In this document: in pieces, positions 23,601-32,279 of the stretch
How positions within the stretch are numbered: position 1 is the first letter of the stretch
Layout: each line of letters begins with the position of its first letter
Assembly (NCBI RefSeq): GCF_000296465.1
Contig: NZ_JH815203.1
Coordinates: forward strand, 558,001-622,000
Length of the DNA: 64,000 nucleotides
Direction of reading: 5' to 3'
Origin: Barnesiella intestinihominis YIT 11860
GTDB taxonomy: Bacteria; Bacteroidota; Bacteroidia; Bacteroidales; Barnesiellaceae
Notes under the pieces: model-generated
Database searches by the model: none
Told to the model about the DNA's origin: nothing
What the model saw: the letters and a program-made list of their open reading frames with translations, nothing else
Program-made: the position numbers and the translations under genes

Positions 23601-23904
23601 CGCCTTGTAGAACCACATTGACAACGGTCTTATCACCTACCTTAACTTCTTGTTTCTGATAACCCACGTAAGAAAACACGAGTACAGCATTCTTATCCGG
23701 TACTGAAATCGTATAATTTCCGTCCAAATCGGTTGCCACAGCTTTTGTCGTACCTTTCGCCTGTACAGTAACGCCCATCAATGGTTCAACATCGTCACGG
23801 ACATTACCCCGAACGGTTATACTTTGTGCGTATGTAATTTGCATGCCCGACAGCATGACAATTACAACAGACAAAGCCTGTCTAATCATATCCTTTATTT
23901 TCAT
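20698..23904 (-). CDS. SusC/RagA-family TonB-dependent outer-membrane transporter
   Basis: This 1068-residue protein takes up oligosaccharides across the outer membrane using TonB energy. It has a signal peptide, a carboxypeptidase-regulatory-like domain ([11 protein letters not shown]...[10 protein letters not shown]), a TonB-box/plug region beginning [18 protein letters not shown] with [28 protein letters not shown], and a beta barrel ending with an aromatic residue (NVSF). It pairs with the SusD gene 13 bases downstream. Confidence 0.96.
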   Translation of the reverse strand: [1068 protein letters not shown]

Positions 23905-23924
23905 GTAATTATATTTTAAGATAC

Positions 23925-26477
23925 TTATTTAATCCTGAACTTAAAAACATCTACTCCTTCCGACGACCTCACCCGAGCGATATACACACCCGGAGAAAAA
24001 CGATCGGTCGATATGGTATATTGCTTTCCCGAAATTCTTTCGTCCCGAAAAAGGACACCCGAAGCCGAGAAAAAAGCGATCTGCGATAAATCGGCATCCG
24101 ATGTCGAAAGCACTACTATTTCCCCCGACCGGTCATTACAAATGAGATTGGTCTTTTTTTTTCCCTCTTTCGATAAAACCGGCAGTGAAGACACCCCGTC
24201 TGTCCGAGTGATTAGTGTATCTACATTGGCCGAAATAACCGAGTTCGCAGCACGAATCAAACTCAACGGGTCGGAAACTGCCACATCGTTCCCCATGTCA
24301 AAATACATGACCGTACCGCTATTCTGTTCGAGAATGAAGTTCATCTTGTCCTTTACGCAATCGACACCATTAAAAGTATAAGAGGACCCCGACATAGTCG
24401 CCGTATTCGCATCGGTAGACAAATCGGGATTGGCAGCTACAATATTTTTATATCCTGTAACGTTGCTTCCTGTCGTCGCCGTAGTAGGATAAGACATACC
24501 TATTTTTTCTTTCGGAAATCCCCACGACACAAACTTATTATACGCCGAAACATAATTGTCATACGCAAACCAAGTCACCTGAGGCCCATAAATCTGGAAG
24601 GTATAATAATCGGGCATATCGATCCACTTCGTAGGCAGAAAATAAGCTACCGGATGCAACGAAACACTGAACACTTTATCCTCGGGAATAGCAGCACGCA
24701 AAGCCTCTACCATCGGGCCATATCCCGAAGTCCACCTCGAATCGCCGCTATACAACCACTCGAAATCGACATCTATACCGTCGCAATAAGGCAGCAACTC
24801 GGCGACGTCCGCAGCCAATCGTTCGCGCCATGCAGCATCCGAAATATGCGAAGGCCACACCTTGTTCCCGTTCTCACTGTCGGAAGAGATCAAACCCAAA
24901 CGTATCTTGAAGCCCCTGTAACCATCATACATTTTCCTAATCTGCGACAACAGTTCTTTCCAGCTCCGAGTGTTTTTCCCGGGGCTATCCGCATCATTGA
25001 ATTGCCAATACGACAACAAATAAATAGCTCCGTCGCCACCGCTGGGAAAAGTGAGGTCGCCAGACGTTCCGGCGGCATCCTGTGCTATCTGGGCACTTGT
25101 CCGGGCATTTCCCCAAACCGCTACCTCATCGATGTATCCTTTGAAATTCTCCCCGATAACGGCATCGGCCGAAGTATTCATAAATGTAAAATCGTCTTCG
25201 TCGGGTATCGTTGTAATGTTATCGGCATAAGTTTGACTTGCTCCGCTATCGGTAAACAGCCGAATACGGGATATAGCCCGACCGGTCGTCGAAACGATAG
25301 ACACGGCAATATGTTCCCAACCTGCGGCAGTGAGCGCATTCTCAAAATTATACGTATAACCGTTGATTCCTACCAACAATTCCTTCTTCGACTCATCGCC
25401 CAATTTTATGGAAAACTGATTGGATTCATCGCTCTTATTAAAAATCGCTGCCCCCATTCGCCATTCTTCAATAGAAATCCAAGCCTCGATAGTAGCGTAA
25501 TTCATTGCTGGAAGCCCGCCGGTATTCTGCAAAACTTCTTCGCTCACATTCATGCCGGCGCCTTCGCCATTCAAATGAAGAACTCCGTTTCGCCCTTCAT
25601 ATTCGGCCACATACGAAGCATTGGACAGCACACCTTGATTATCGGGGTAAGTCATCGTCACTGCTCCGGTATAGCCCGACACTTGCGCATCGAGAAATAT
25701 CAAATCATTAGTCATCAAATGCATATCCCTATCTATCTGCAAACGGTCACAATGACGCACGAAAGAAGAATAACCCGTTACCACTCTATATTTAAAGTAA
25801 TCGTTATCGATAACGGCTTCACGCGTCACATTCGTAGGCTCGCCATGATGTGCCAATTTATAATCCACAATATCTTCGCACTGGTCTTGGTCAAACTTGT
25901 AATAGAACAGAAGATCGTCATATTTCGGGTGGAATTTGTTCACCGTATTACGGAACATCAGGTTCTCGGGTTCAGCTCCCGGCATCTCCGTTTTCCAGAA
26001 ACGGAATTCGTCGATACGTCCTTTAAAGTTTTCTCCTATGACAAATGGCTCCGATGTCTCAGGAATAACTGCTCCACCGGTATTGGCAATCCACTTTTTC
26101 TCACCATTAGTCCACACATCGATTCCATTGGCAAATGCCGAAATGGTAAGTTGCGTCCACGAACCTATCGGCAAATCGTTCGCTACGATAAATTCTTGTG
26201 TCGCTGTTTTATAAATCAACTGCCCCGAGGTTCCGAACCGTAAAGAATATTCTTCGTCTCCGTTTCCTCGTTTAAAAACATAAGCATTTTCCACCCATTC
26301 GGACGGATTCACCAAACACTGAACCGAATAAAGATCCAAATTATTTAAGTCCGATATAGTTCCGCAATCGACTTTTCCGTCACCATTGAAGCGTAACGCA
26401 AAATTTGTAGTCTGTGAAAACAGCGAACCATAAAAAAACGAACTGAAAAGAATAAGCAAAAGAATCCTCGTTTTCAT
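23925..26477 (-). CDS. Secreted GH18 glycosidase with two LamG domains and a T9SS sorting tail
   Basis: This protein of about 850 residues has a signal peptide. A first LamG/concanavalin-like domain spans about 25-205. The GH18 barrel seems to begin at 230-265 (YRVVTGYSSFV, then MTNDLIFLDA) but is interrupted by a second LamG domain (about 300-495), and resumes with FKIRLGLISSDS and the catalytic CDGIDVDFEW (DxxDxDxE near 566-573). The last 70 residues form a T9SS type A sorting domain (FSPGVYIARV...VFKFRIK), so export to the cell surface is expected. GH18 enzymes of PULs next to SusCD are often endo-beta-N-acetylglucosaminidases that cut glycans before import. The ATG at 26477 is preferred for the signal peptide. 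Confidence 0.88.
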   Translation of the reverse strand: MKTRILLLILFSSFFYGSLFSQTTNFALRFNGDGKVDCGTISDLNNLDLYSVQCLVNPSEWVENAYVFKRGNGDEEYSLRFGTSGQLIYKTATQEFIVANDLPIGSWTQLTISAFANGIDVWTNGEKKWIANTGGAVIPETSEPFVIGENFKGRIDEFRFWKTEMPGAEPENLMFRNTVNKFHPKYDDLLFYYKFDQDQCEDIVDYKLAHHGEPTNVTREAVIDNDYFKYRVVTGYSSFVRHCDRLQIDRDMHLMTNDLIFLDAQVSGYTGAVTMTYPDNQGVLSNASYVAEYEGRNGVLHLNGEGAGMNVSEEVLQNTGGLPAMNYATIEAWISIEEWRMGAAIFNKSDESNQFSIKLGDESKKELLVGINGYTYNFENALTAAGWEHIAVSIVSTTGRAISRIRLFTDSGASQTYADNITTIPDEDDFTFMNTSADAVIGENFKGYIDEVAVWGNARTSAQIAQDAAGTSGDLTFPSGGDGAIYLLSYWQFNDADSPGKNTRSWKELLSQIRKMYDGYRGFKIRLGLISSDSENGNKVWPSHISDAAWRERLAADVAELLPYCDGIDVDFEWLYSGDSRWTSGYGPMVEALRAAIPEDKVFSVSLHPVAYFLPTKWIDMPDYYTFQIYGPQVTWFAYDNYVSAYNKFVSWGFPKEKIGMSYPTTATTGSNVTGYKNIVAANPDLSTDANTATMSGSSYTFNGVDCVKDKMNFILEQNSGTVMYFDMGNDVAVSDPLSLIRAANSVISANVDTLITRTDGVSSLPVLSKEGKKKTNLICNDRSGEIVVLSTSDADLSQIAFFSASGVLFRDERISGKQYTISTDRFSPGVYIARVRSSEGVDVFKFRIK

Positions 26478-26520
26478 GCATATTTTATTTAAGAGTATAA
26501 CAAAACAAAGAAAAATAAAG

Positions 26521-26540
26521 CCGAGGAAATTTATCCTCGG
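26521..26540 (-). terminator. Hairpin between the first two structural PUL genes
   Basis: CCGAGGA / TCCTCGG (7 bp, 6-base loop) is flanked by A- and T-rich runs and reads as a terminator on the minus strand. It lies after the stop at 26566 and 43 bases before the GH18 start, so it could lower read-through into the enzyme and SusCD genes or protect the upstream message end. Confidence 0.6.
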
Positions 26541-26565
26541 TTTTATAGGTCTCATTTATAAGTCA

Positions 26566-27552
26566 TTAAAGCACGACTTTCGATGCTTTGTTTCCATATT
26601 TCACCACATAAGCACCGCGAGACATCGGAACTTCCACGAACGAATCGGTTACCTTCACGGTTTTCACCAATGCACCGTTCAACGAATAGATAAATACCTC
26701 GGTCCCGAAGTCTATATCGTTCAAATAGATATACTGACTATCCCATGCCACGAATCCGTTGGTCTCACCTATCGCGTCAATACCAGTAGCAGGTGATCCA
26801 TTCGGGGTATCCCAACCATCGAAATTCACAGGATCGAACTCAGGACATTCTCCGCTCGGATTAGCCGTAAATTGTATCGTTGCGATATAAATGGCTCGAT
26901 TGCCCAAGTGTCCTCCGGGAATATTGTACCGTATCCGCAAAGGAATCCTATCGTCGCCTGTAATTCCGGCAATATTCAAATCGGCATATATCGGCCACCA
27001 TTTCGTATCGATCGAACTGTAAGTAGTAGTTTCGGGGAGTGGTACATTGGTCGTTGCCCCTCCGAAATTCCAAACAGAAATCTTATAATCCGCAGTTATA
27101 GGATCTCCTACTACTTTCGACACGAAATGGAAACGTACCGGAGTATTAACCGGGAAATCTGTTTGTGTAAACATACTGACGTTTATATACCCGGCCAAAG
27201 CATCAGCGGCTGACAATGTGGGTTCTTCGGCACTACCGTCCCCTTTTATCAACAACATATTTCCATAATCCGAAGCAACGATGTGACACCCTTTATTAAA
27301 GCCGGCCACACTGGCATCTTCATTTTTAACTTGACCTCCGGTCAACACGACAGTACCCTCCTCTTTCAACTTCTCGGTAGGATAAGGTGAAACAGGATTG
27401 GCTCCCTGCGAAGAATAATGAACAAATTCATACGAACCGACCGCTTGATCGGCAAATTTCAAATGACCGGGAGTAACATCTTCATCGGCAGCCCATGAAT
27501 AATTAGCACCCAGCAAACATAAAGTCGAAATAAGTAATGCTTTCGTTTTCAT
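26566..27552 (-). CDS. Secreted protein of unknown function with T9SS-type C-terminal tail
   Basis: This 328-residue protein has a signal peptide (MKTKALLISTLCLLGANYSWA), a beta-rich body with one possible jelly-roll-like segment (about 110-250), and a C-terminal domain resembling a T9SS sorting signal (TEVFIYSLNGALVKTVKV...GAYVVKYGNKASKVVL). No catalytic motif was recognised. As the first gene after the predicted HTCS-controlled promoter, in the place where PULs often encode a surface glycan-binding protein, it may bind the glycan; this is inferred from position only. Confidence 0.8.
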   Translation of the reverse strand: MKTKALLISTLCLLGANYSWAADEDVTPGHLKFADQAVGSYEFVHYSSQGANPVSPYPTEKLKEEGTVVLTGGQVKNEDASVAGFNKGCHIVASDYGNMLLIKGDGSAEEPTLSAADALAGYINVSMFTQTDFPVNTPVRFHFVSKVVGDPITADYKISVWNFGGATTNVPLPETTTYSSIDTKWWPIYADLNIAGITGDDRIPLRIRYNIPGGHLGNRAIYIATIQFTANPSGECPEFDPVNFDGWDTPNGSPATGIDAIGETNGFVAWDSQYIYLNDIDFGTEVFIYSLNGALVKTVKVTDSFVEVPMSRGAYVVKYGNKASKVVL

Positions 27553-27603
27553 ACATACAAGAATTAAGAAATTAAACAATAAAATAATTTGCTTTCACGA
27601 ATG

Positions 27604-27611
27604 CAAATATA
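27604..27611 (-). promoter_or_regulatory. Predicted -7 element of the PUL promoter
   Basis: TATATTTG on the minus strand lies about 50 bases before the first PUL start codon. No good -33 element is present at the usual spacing, as expected for an activator-dependent promoter; the direct repeat at 27635-27671 occupies that place. Confidence 0.6.
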
Positions 27612-27634
27612 AAATCGCCCCCAACAAAGGCATG

Positions 27635-27671
27635 TTCGAAATTGTCTAAATCATTTTCGAAATCGTCTAAA
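27635..27671 (-). promoter_or_regulatory. Candidate HTCS operator: direct repeat with 21-bp spacing
   Basis: TTCGAAATTGTCTAAA (27635-27650) recurs as TTCGAAATCGTCTAAA (27656-27671), 15 of 16 bases identical, with starts exactly 21 bp apart, i.e. two helical turns on the same DNA face. It sits directly upstream of the predicted PUL -7 element and 43 bases past the HTCS stop. AraC-type domains such as that of the HTCS bind direct repeats of this kind. Confidence 0.65.
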
Positions 27672-27713
27672 ACAAGTATAACAGGCTATTGAGAAAAAAC
27701 AAAACGTTTGAAA

Positions 27714-30700
27714 TTAAGCCGATGGCTCGTTCCTTTTCTGCTCTCGGTACTCCCGAGGAGTCATCGATGTAAATTGCTTGAAGCAGGTGCTGAAATAACG
27801 AGCATTGGAAAACCCGATACGCTCCGATACCTCTGCGATCGGGATATCGGTATCGGTAAGCAATCTCATGGCTTGCTCGATTCTTATGCGATTGATTAAA
27901 TCGTTCACGCCTAAACCAGTCAATGCCTTCACTTTGTTATACAAAGAAGCTCTGCTCATGCCCATTTCGACCGTTAAATACTTCACATCTAAATCGGAGT
28001 TATCTATATTATCCAACACCAGCTTATTCAATTTCAACAAAAATTGTTCGTCAGCATTACTGAATGTCTGGTTTTTAGGCATGATAGAAACCTGTACGGC
28101 ATCGCGATAATAGTTTTTTATTTGTTCCCTATTCCATAACAAATTGCGTATAACAGTCAAGAGCACATCGTCATCGAATGGCTTGGCAAGATAAAAGTCC
28201 GCACCCAATTTATATCCGGCTGCGAGGCTATCGGGGTTATCCCTTGCAGTGAGCAAGATAACCGGAATATGACTGATTTGAATATCGCTCTTCAACAAAC
28301 GACAAAATTCGAATCCGTCCATGTGGGGCATCATAATATCGCAAATCACCAAATCGGGTTGGTACTGATGAACGACATGCAAACCGTTCACTCCGTCATC
28401 GGCCGTATAAATTTGTTTAAAAACACCGGAAAATGAAGTTTTAATAAAAGAACGTATATCCATCTCGTCATCGATAATGAGAATAGAATAATCTTGGAGA
28501 GGAAAATCTTTTTCGGGAACTGTCGTCTCCGGCATATCGGTTGCATATCCTATATCGTTCAAATACATACCCGGAGCACATGCGACATCTTCGTCGTTAT
28601 ATGCCAACGGTAACTCAAACCAAAACGTGGCCCCTTTGTCCTCGTTATTGTATGCACCTATTTCCCCGCCATGCAATACCAGCAGAGTCTTAGAATAAGA
28701 CAGACCTATACCGCTGCCGCTCAACCGATGATCTCCCTGATAGAACCGAGTGAATAAATGGGATAGGTCATTCTCGTTCAATCCTATTCCGTGATCCTTG
28801 ACAGAAATGCGCACACAACTTTCTCTACGTTCGGTGATGACCGTTACCACAGTTCCTTCCTCACTGAATTTAAATGCATTCATCAACAGGTTGGACAATA
28901 CGATCTCGCATTTCTCTCTATCGAAAGAGATTTTATCTATCGTCTCATCGGGATTGAAAAGAAGCATTATTTTCTTGGACTCGAACTCTTCCGAAAAATC
29001 CCCGATGACAGCCCTTACCCACTCATTCAATGAATAAGGAGCCAAATGCAATGCTTCATATCCCACCTCCATACGCCGCATATCAAGTACCATATTGATG
29101 ATATTGCGCATACGACGGGCCTGTTTGAAAATCTGCATTAACTGTGTTTTCAGCGTATCATCGACAGTGCCGCTCTTTAAAAGTCGCTTTAACGGAGCAT
29201 AAATCAAAGTTAAAGGTGTTCGAAGTTCATGACTAACGTTGATCAAGAACCTTACCTTATCTTCATACACTTTACGTTCCCTCTCTTTCATTTCGAGCTG
29301 CAACCGGGAATTTTTTCTTTTTACAGTGTAACTTATCATCAAATAGCACAAACCGGCCGCTACAATCACCACGAGAGCGATAAACCAAAACGATTTCCAC
29401 CACGGTGGAACAACCTCTATCTGTAATATGCACCGGGATTGGCTCCAACCGCCGTCTTCCGTACTACACGAAGCCATTACCCTATATGTACCTGCCGGCA
29501 AAGTATATAAAGTCAGAGTATGGTCGTAAGTTTCTATTTCCGATCGACCGAGGCCTTCGATGTTGAACCGGAACATCTTCTTCCTGAAAATATCCTTCTC
29601 CCGTACCATCGTCTTCAAAGTGAGCGAAGTATAATTCCATGCAACACGCAAGCTCCGGTCTGTATCGCCCATTTTGTTCATCACCGATTTTCCATCGAGA
29701 ACAACATCAGACAACTCGACCGACGAAGGAGAGAGGGAATTGTACTCCTTGTATATTTCCCGATCGATATGTAAAAGTCCGGTTACACCGCCCATATAAA
29801 TGTGAGCTCCGTCCCGAGTTACCAAAGTAGATTTATGCAAATATTCGTTAGGTATAGCGCCGTCGGATTCGCCGTAAATAAAAAATTTATCCTCGCCTAT
29901 GGAATATCTGAAAAGCAGACCGTCGGCGCCTAACCACAGATATTGATTGGCATAGGCAACCGAAGTCACCTCCCTAAACATATTCGTTTTTATTTCGTTC
30001 AACGCTTGGGTATTCACATCGTAGTGGAACAGCCCTTTGTCGGTCCCTATCCAAAAGTTTCCTTCGTCGTCCCTACAAGCCGCATTGATGACCGCTTTTG
30101 AACCGAAAGCAAGAAGACACACCGCAGCATTCTCCGCATGGTCGAGCCGCAAGATATAATTGCGGCCAAAAAGATAGGTAATATCCTTATCGGAATAAAA
30201 CCGCTGAACCGTACCGTAATACCGAGACGAATCGGCAACATGCGCAATGGTAAAAGAGCCTGTCGATTTATCATAAGTATATATCTTGTCCGCAAATAAA
30301 TGGATTTTATCGGTATCGAAATAATCGACATTGACCGATATGCCCGAATGTATAATCTCCTCGTTACGCCTATCGTTCAATAAAGTAAAAGGCCTTAAAT
30401 TACCCGTACGTTTATCGAACAAATATAACCCTTTGGAAAAAAAATACATCAATAATTCTCGCTCGTTATAACGGGTTATCGAGGCAACTTTATATCCGTA
30501 AGTATTGGGATAGTGGGTAAATCTATTGCTCTTCGGCTCCAAACGGTTCAGTCCCCCGCCATCGGTCCCGACCCAGATAATTCCGTCCTCATCTTCATAT
30601 AAGCACAACGCCGTTTTATCGCTCATGCCGTAATGATTGCCCGGAGAAACATCGCGATACGTTCTCATATGTACCTCTTTGATGCCGAATAATCCACCTC

Positions 30701-31673
30701 GTATCGTTCCGGCCCACATATTGTCGTCCCTGTCCTTATATAAACAAAATACCGAACTATACGGAAATGAATAGATATTGCCGGGCGTATATCGAATATT
30801 GGAAAAAGTCTCGTCTTTCAAGTTCAGGATACTGATTCCACCGCCATCGGTAGCCAGCCATAAAGAACCGTCCCGCTCTTCTATATCGAGAATCACATTA
30901 TTGGTTAGATCTGAGTTCGACACATCGTAATGCTTTTGTTTTCTACCGCCGTCGATATACCGGTCGAGCCCCTTGCCATAGGGAGAAATCCACAAATCTC
31001 CCTGGGTATCGACTTTGACCGACATAATCTCTTTCTCCTTACAGAACGTCGGTCGTTCTATTTCCCCTGTACGGCAGTCCAATAGCCACAATCCGTTCCA
31101 TCTCGACGATAGTACCCAATAATACTCCGACCACGGTATCATGTGATTGAAAAACGCGTATGACTTATCTTTCCACCGAACAGGAACCGTATCCATGACA
31201 GCCCGGTGATAATCCCATCGGTATATTACTCCCCTTCCTCCCAAAAAAAGAGCATCGTCAGTCAACAAATAAGAATGAGCCTGCAAAGCCTTCTGCCTCC
31301 AAAGAACAGTCTTGAAATCGTCGCTTTCCCGCTGATAAACACATACACCCTTATCGGTCGAAATCCAAATATTATGACGGGCATCCTCAACAATGAAATG
31401 AACTAAATTGCCCGGTAAAGAAGCGGCTGAATCGGGAACAGACGAATAATTCTTAAACTCGTGATAATCGAAACGACTTATCCCCGACTTCGTCCCAACC
31501 CACAGAAAACCATCGTGGTCGAGCATGATAGAACGCACAAAATTTTGAGAAAGCCCATCTTGTTGGGATAATTGTTTGAAATAAAAATTGGGAGCCGCTT
31601 CGACAATAACTGTCTCACACGCTATAATACCTGCGATTAATAAGAGATAAATATAAAGCAAGCGTCTTCTCAT
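27714..31673 (-). CDS. Hybrid two-component system regulator (HTCS) of the PUL
   Basis: This inner-membrane sensor of 1319 residues combines sensor kinase and transcription factor. An N-terminal signal/anchor is followed by about 14 propeller repeats (GLSQNFVRSIMLDHDGFLWVGT-like), a Y_Y_Y domain (about 690-755), a transmembrane helix (about 765-790) and HisKA with NVSHELRTPLT (about 815). After these come an ATPase domain (NLLMNAFKFS, GSGIGLS), a receiver domain (about 1064-1180; phospho-acceptor in CDIMMP) and a C-terminal AraC HTH. In known systems the periplasmic propellers bind an oligosaccharide and the AraC domain activates the cognate PUL. The ATG at 31673 is chosen over the TTG at 31682. 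Confidence 0.96.
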   Translation of the reverse strand: MRRRLLYIYLLLIAGIIACETVIVEAAPNFYFKQLSQQDGLSQNFVRSIMLDHDGFLWVGTKSGISRFDYHEFKNYSSVPDSAASLPGNLVHFIVEDARHNIWISTDKGVCVYQRESDDFKTVLWRQKALQAHSYLLTDDALFLGGRGVIYRWDYHRAVMDTVPVRWKDKSYAFFNHMIPWSEYYWVLSSRWNGLWLLDCRTGEIERPTFCKEKEIMSVKVDTQGDLWISPYGKGLDRYIDGGRKQKHYDVSNSDLTNNVILDIEERDGSLWLATDGGGISILNLKDETFSNIRYTPGNIYSFPYSSVFCLYKDRDDNMWAGTIRGGLFGIKEVHMRTYRDVSPGNHYGMSDKTALCLYEDEDGIIWVGTDGGGLNRLEPKSNRFTHYPNTYGYKVASITRYNERELLMYFFSKGLYLFDKRTGNLRPFTLLNDRRNEEIIHSGISVNVDYFDTDKIHLFADKIYTYDKSTGSFTIAHVADSSRYYGTVQRFYSDKDITYLFGRNYILRLDHAENAAVCLLAFGSKAVINAACRDDEGNFWIGTDKGLFHYDVNTQALNEIKTNMFREVTSVAYANQYLWLGADGLLFRYSIGEDKFFIYGESDGAIPNEYLHKSTLVTRDGAHIYMGGVTGLLHIDREIYKEYNSLSPSSVELSDVVLDGKSVMNKMGDTDRSLRVAWNYTSLTLKTMVREKDIFRKKMFRFNIEGLGRSEIETYDHTLTLYTLPAGTYRVMASCSTEDGGWSQSRCILQIEVVPPWWKSFWFIALVVIVAAGLCYLMISYTVKRKNSRLQLEMKERERKVYEDKVRFLINVSHELRTPLTLIYAPLKRLLKSGTVDDTLKTQLMQIFKQARRMRNIINMVLDMRRMEVGYEALHLAPYSLNEWVRAVIGDFSEEFESKKIMLLFNPDETIDKISFDREKCEIVLSNLLMNAFKFSEEGTVVTVITERRESCVRISVKDHGIGLNENDLSHLFTRFYQGDHRLSGSGIGLSYSKTLLVLHGGEIGAYNNEDKGATFWFELPLAYNDEDVACAPGMYLNDIGYATDMPETTVPEKDFPLQDYSILIIDDEMDIRSFIKTSFSGVFKQIYTADDGVNGLHVVHQYQPDLVICDIMMPHMDGFEFCRLLKSDIQISHIPVILLTARDNPDSLAAGYKLGADFYLAKPFDDDVLLTVIRNLLWNREQIKNYYRDAVQVSIMPKNQTFSNADEQFLLKLNKLVLDNIDNSDLDVKYLTVEMGMSRASLYNKVKALTGLGVNDLINRIRIEQAMRLLTDTDIPIAEVSERIGFSNARYFSTCFKQFTSMTPREYREQKRNEPSA

Positions 31674-31812
31674 ACAAAACAAAAATTCAAAAATAAAATA
31701 CGGCGACCGCGAGTTTCCTCAATGGTTTTATCACCCCGATTCCGATATCCTGAATATCTCTTCCCGGTGTCGGTTAGATTAACCTCTGTAATCTACATAA
31801 CTAGCCATATAC

Positions 31813-31820
31813 AAATATAT
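31813..31820 (-). promoter_or_regulatory. Predicted -7 element of the HTCS gene
   Basis: TATATTTG on the minus strand lies about 140 bases before the HTCS ATG. The rest of the 606-base divergent gap between 31673 and 32280 holds the plus-strand promoters at 32091, 32165 and 32247 and no credible gene. Confidence 0.5.
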
Positions 31821-32090
31821 TCCTCTCTCTCTAAATTTCAAAAACGATTTCATAGAATGATATCAATCAAAAACAAAATTATGAAAATCTTGATGTCTTT
31901 CGATATATTTTCACGAGAATTTCCATACCACATTCGGAATAATGAATTTTAAAGCAAACAGAAATTCTATCCTATTCCCAAAGTAATAAAAGAATTACAA
32001 TTCTCTTAAAAAGTTCAAATAAGTCTCGATACCGATAAAATCTCGCCGATAAATCACATTATCGCTTTGCCCGACAAATAGAAAAATATG

Positions 32091-32116
32091 TATCTTTGCA
32101 TAAAATGCGAAAATAG
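32091..32116 (+). promoter_or_regulatory. Upstream copy of a duplicated promoter, sigma-54 activator operon
   Basis: A 26-base sequence starts with the -7 element TATCTTTG and continues with GCATAAAATGC, a short palindrome, and GAAAATAG. A TTTG 21 bases upstream (32066-32069) can act as -33. It is identical to 32165-32190. Confidence 0.6.
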
Positions 32117-32164
32117 GCTACACTCGGCACAAACAAATAAATTGGTTTCTGCTCTTGTTTGCAC

Positions 32165-32190
32165 TATCTTTGCATAAAATGCGAAAATAG
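32165..32190 (+). promoter_or_regulatory. Downstream copy of the duplicated promoter
   Basis: This is a perfect 26-base copy of 32091-32116, 74 bases downstream, again with TATCTTTG and the GCAT/ATGC palindrome over the expected start of transcription. TTGG at 32142-32145, 19 bases upstream of the -7, may be its -33 element. Confidence 0.6.
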
Positions 32191-32246
32191 CATCGGTTCA
32201 GTTTGGAAAACGAATCTATTCATTTCGTTCTGCATTTACTTTTCGC

Positions 32247-32254
32247 TATATTTG
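32247..32254 (+). promoter_or_regulatory. Third predicted -7 element, closest to the sigma-54 activator gene
   Basis: TATATTTG lies 25 bases before the ATG at 32280, giving a leader of roughly 20 bases. Confidence 0.5.
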
Positions 32255-32279
32255 TAAATACATTTTTATTAGAAAACAG

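Noticed and set aside
24654-26243. A 529-codon open frame on the plus strand
   Set aside because: It lies entirely opposite the GH18 gene and its translation is rich in Arg, His and Ile without any domain. The minus-strand gene has a signal peptide, catalytic motif and T9SS tail.
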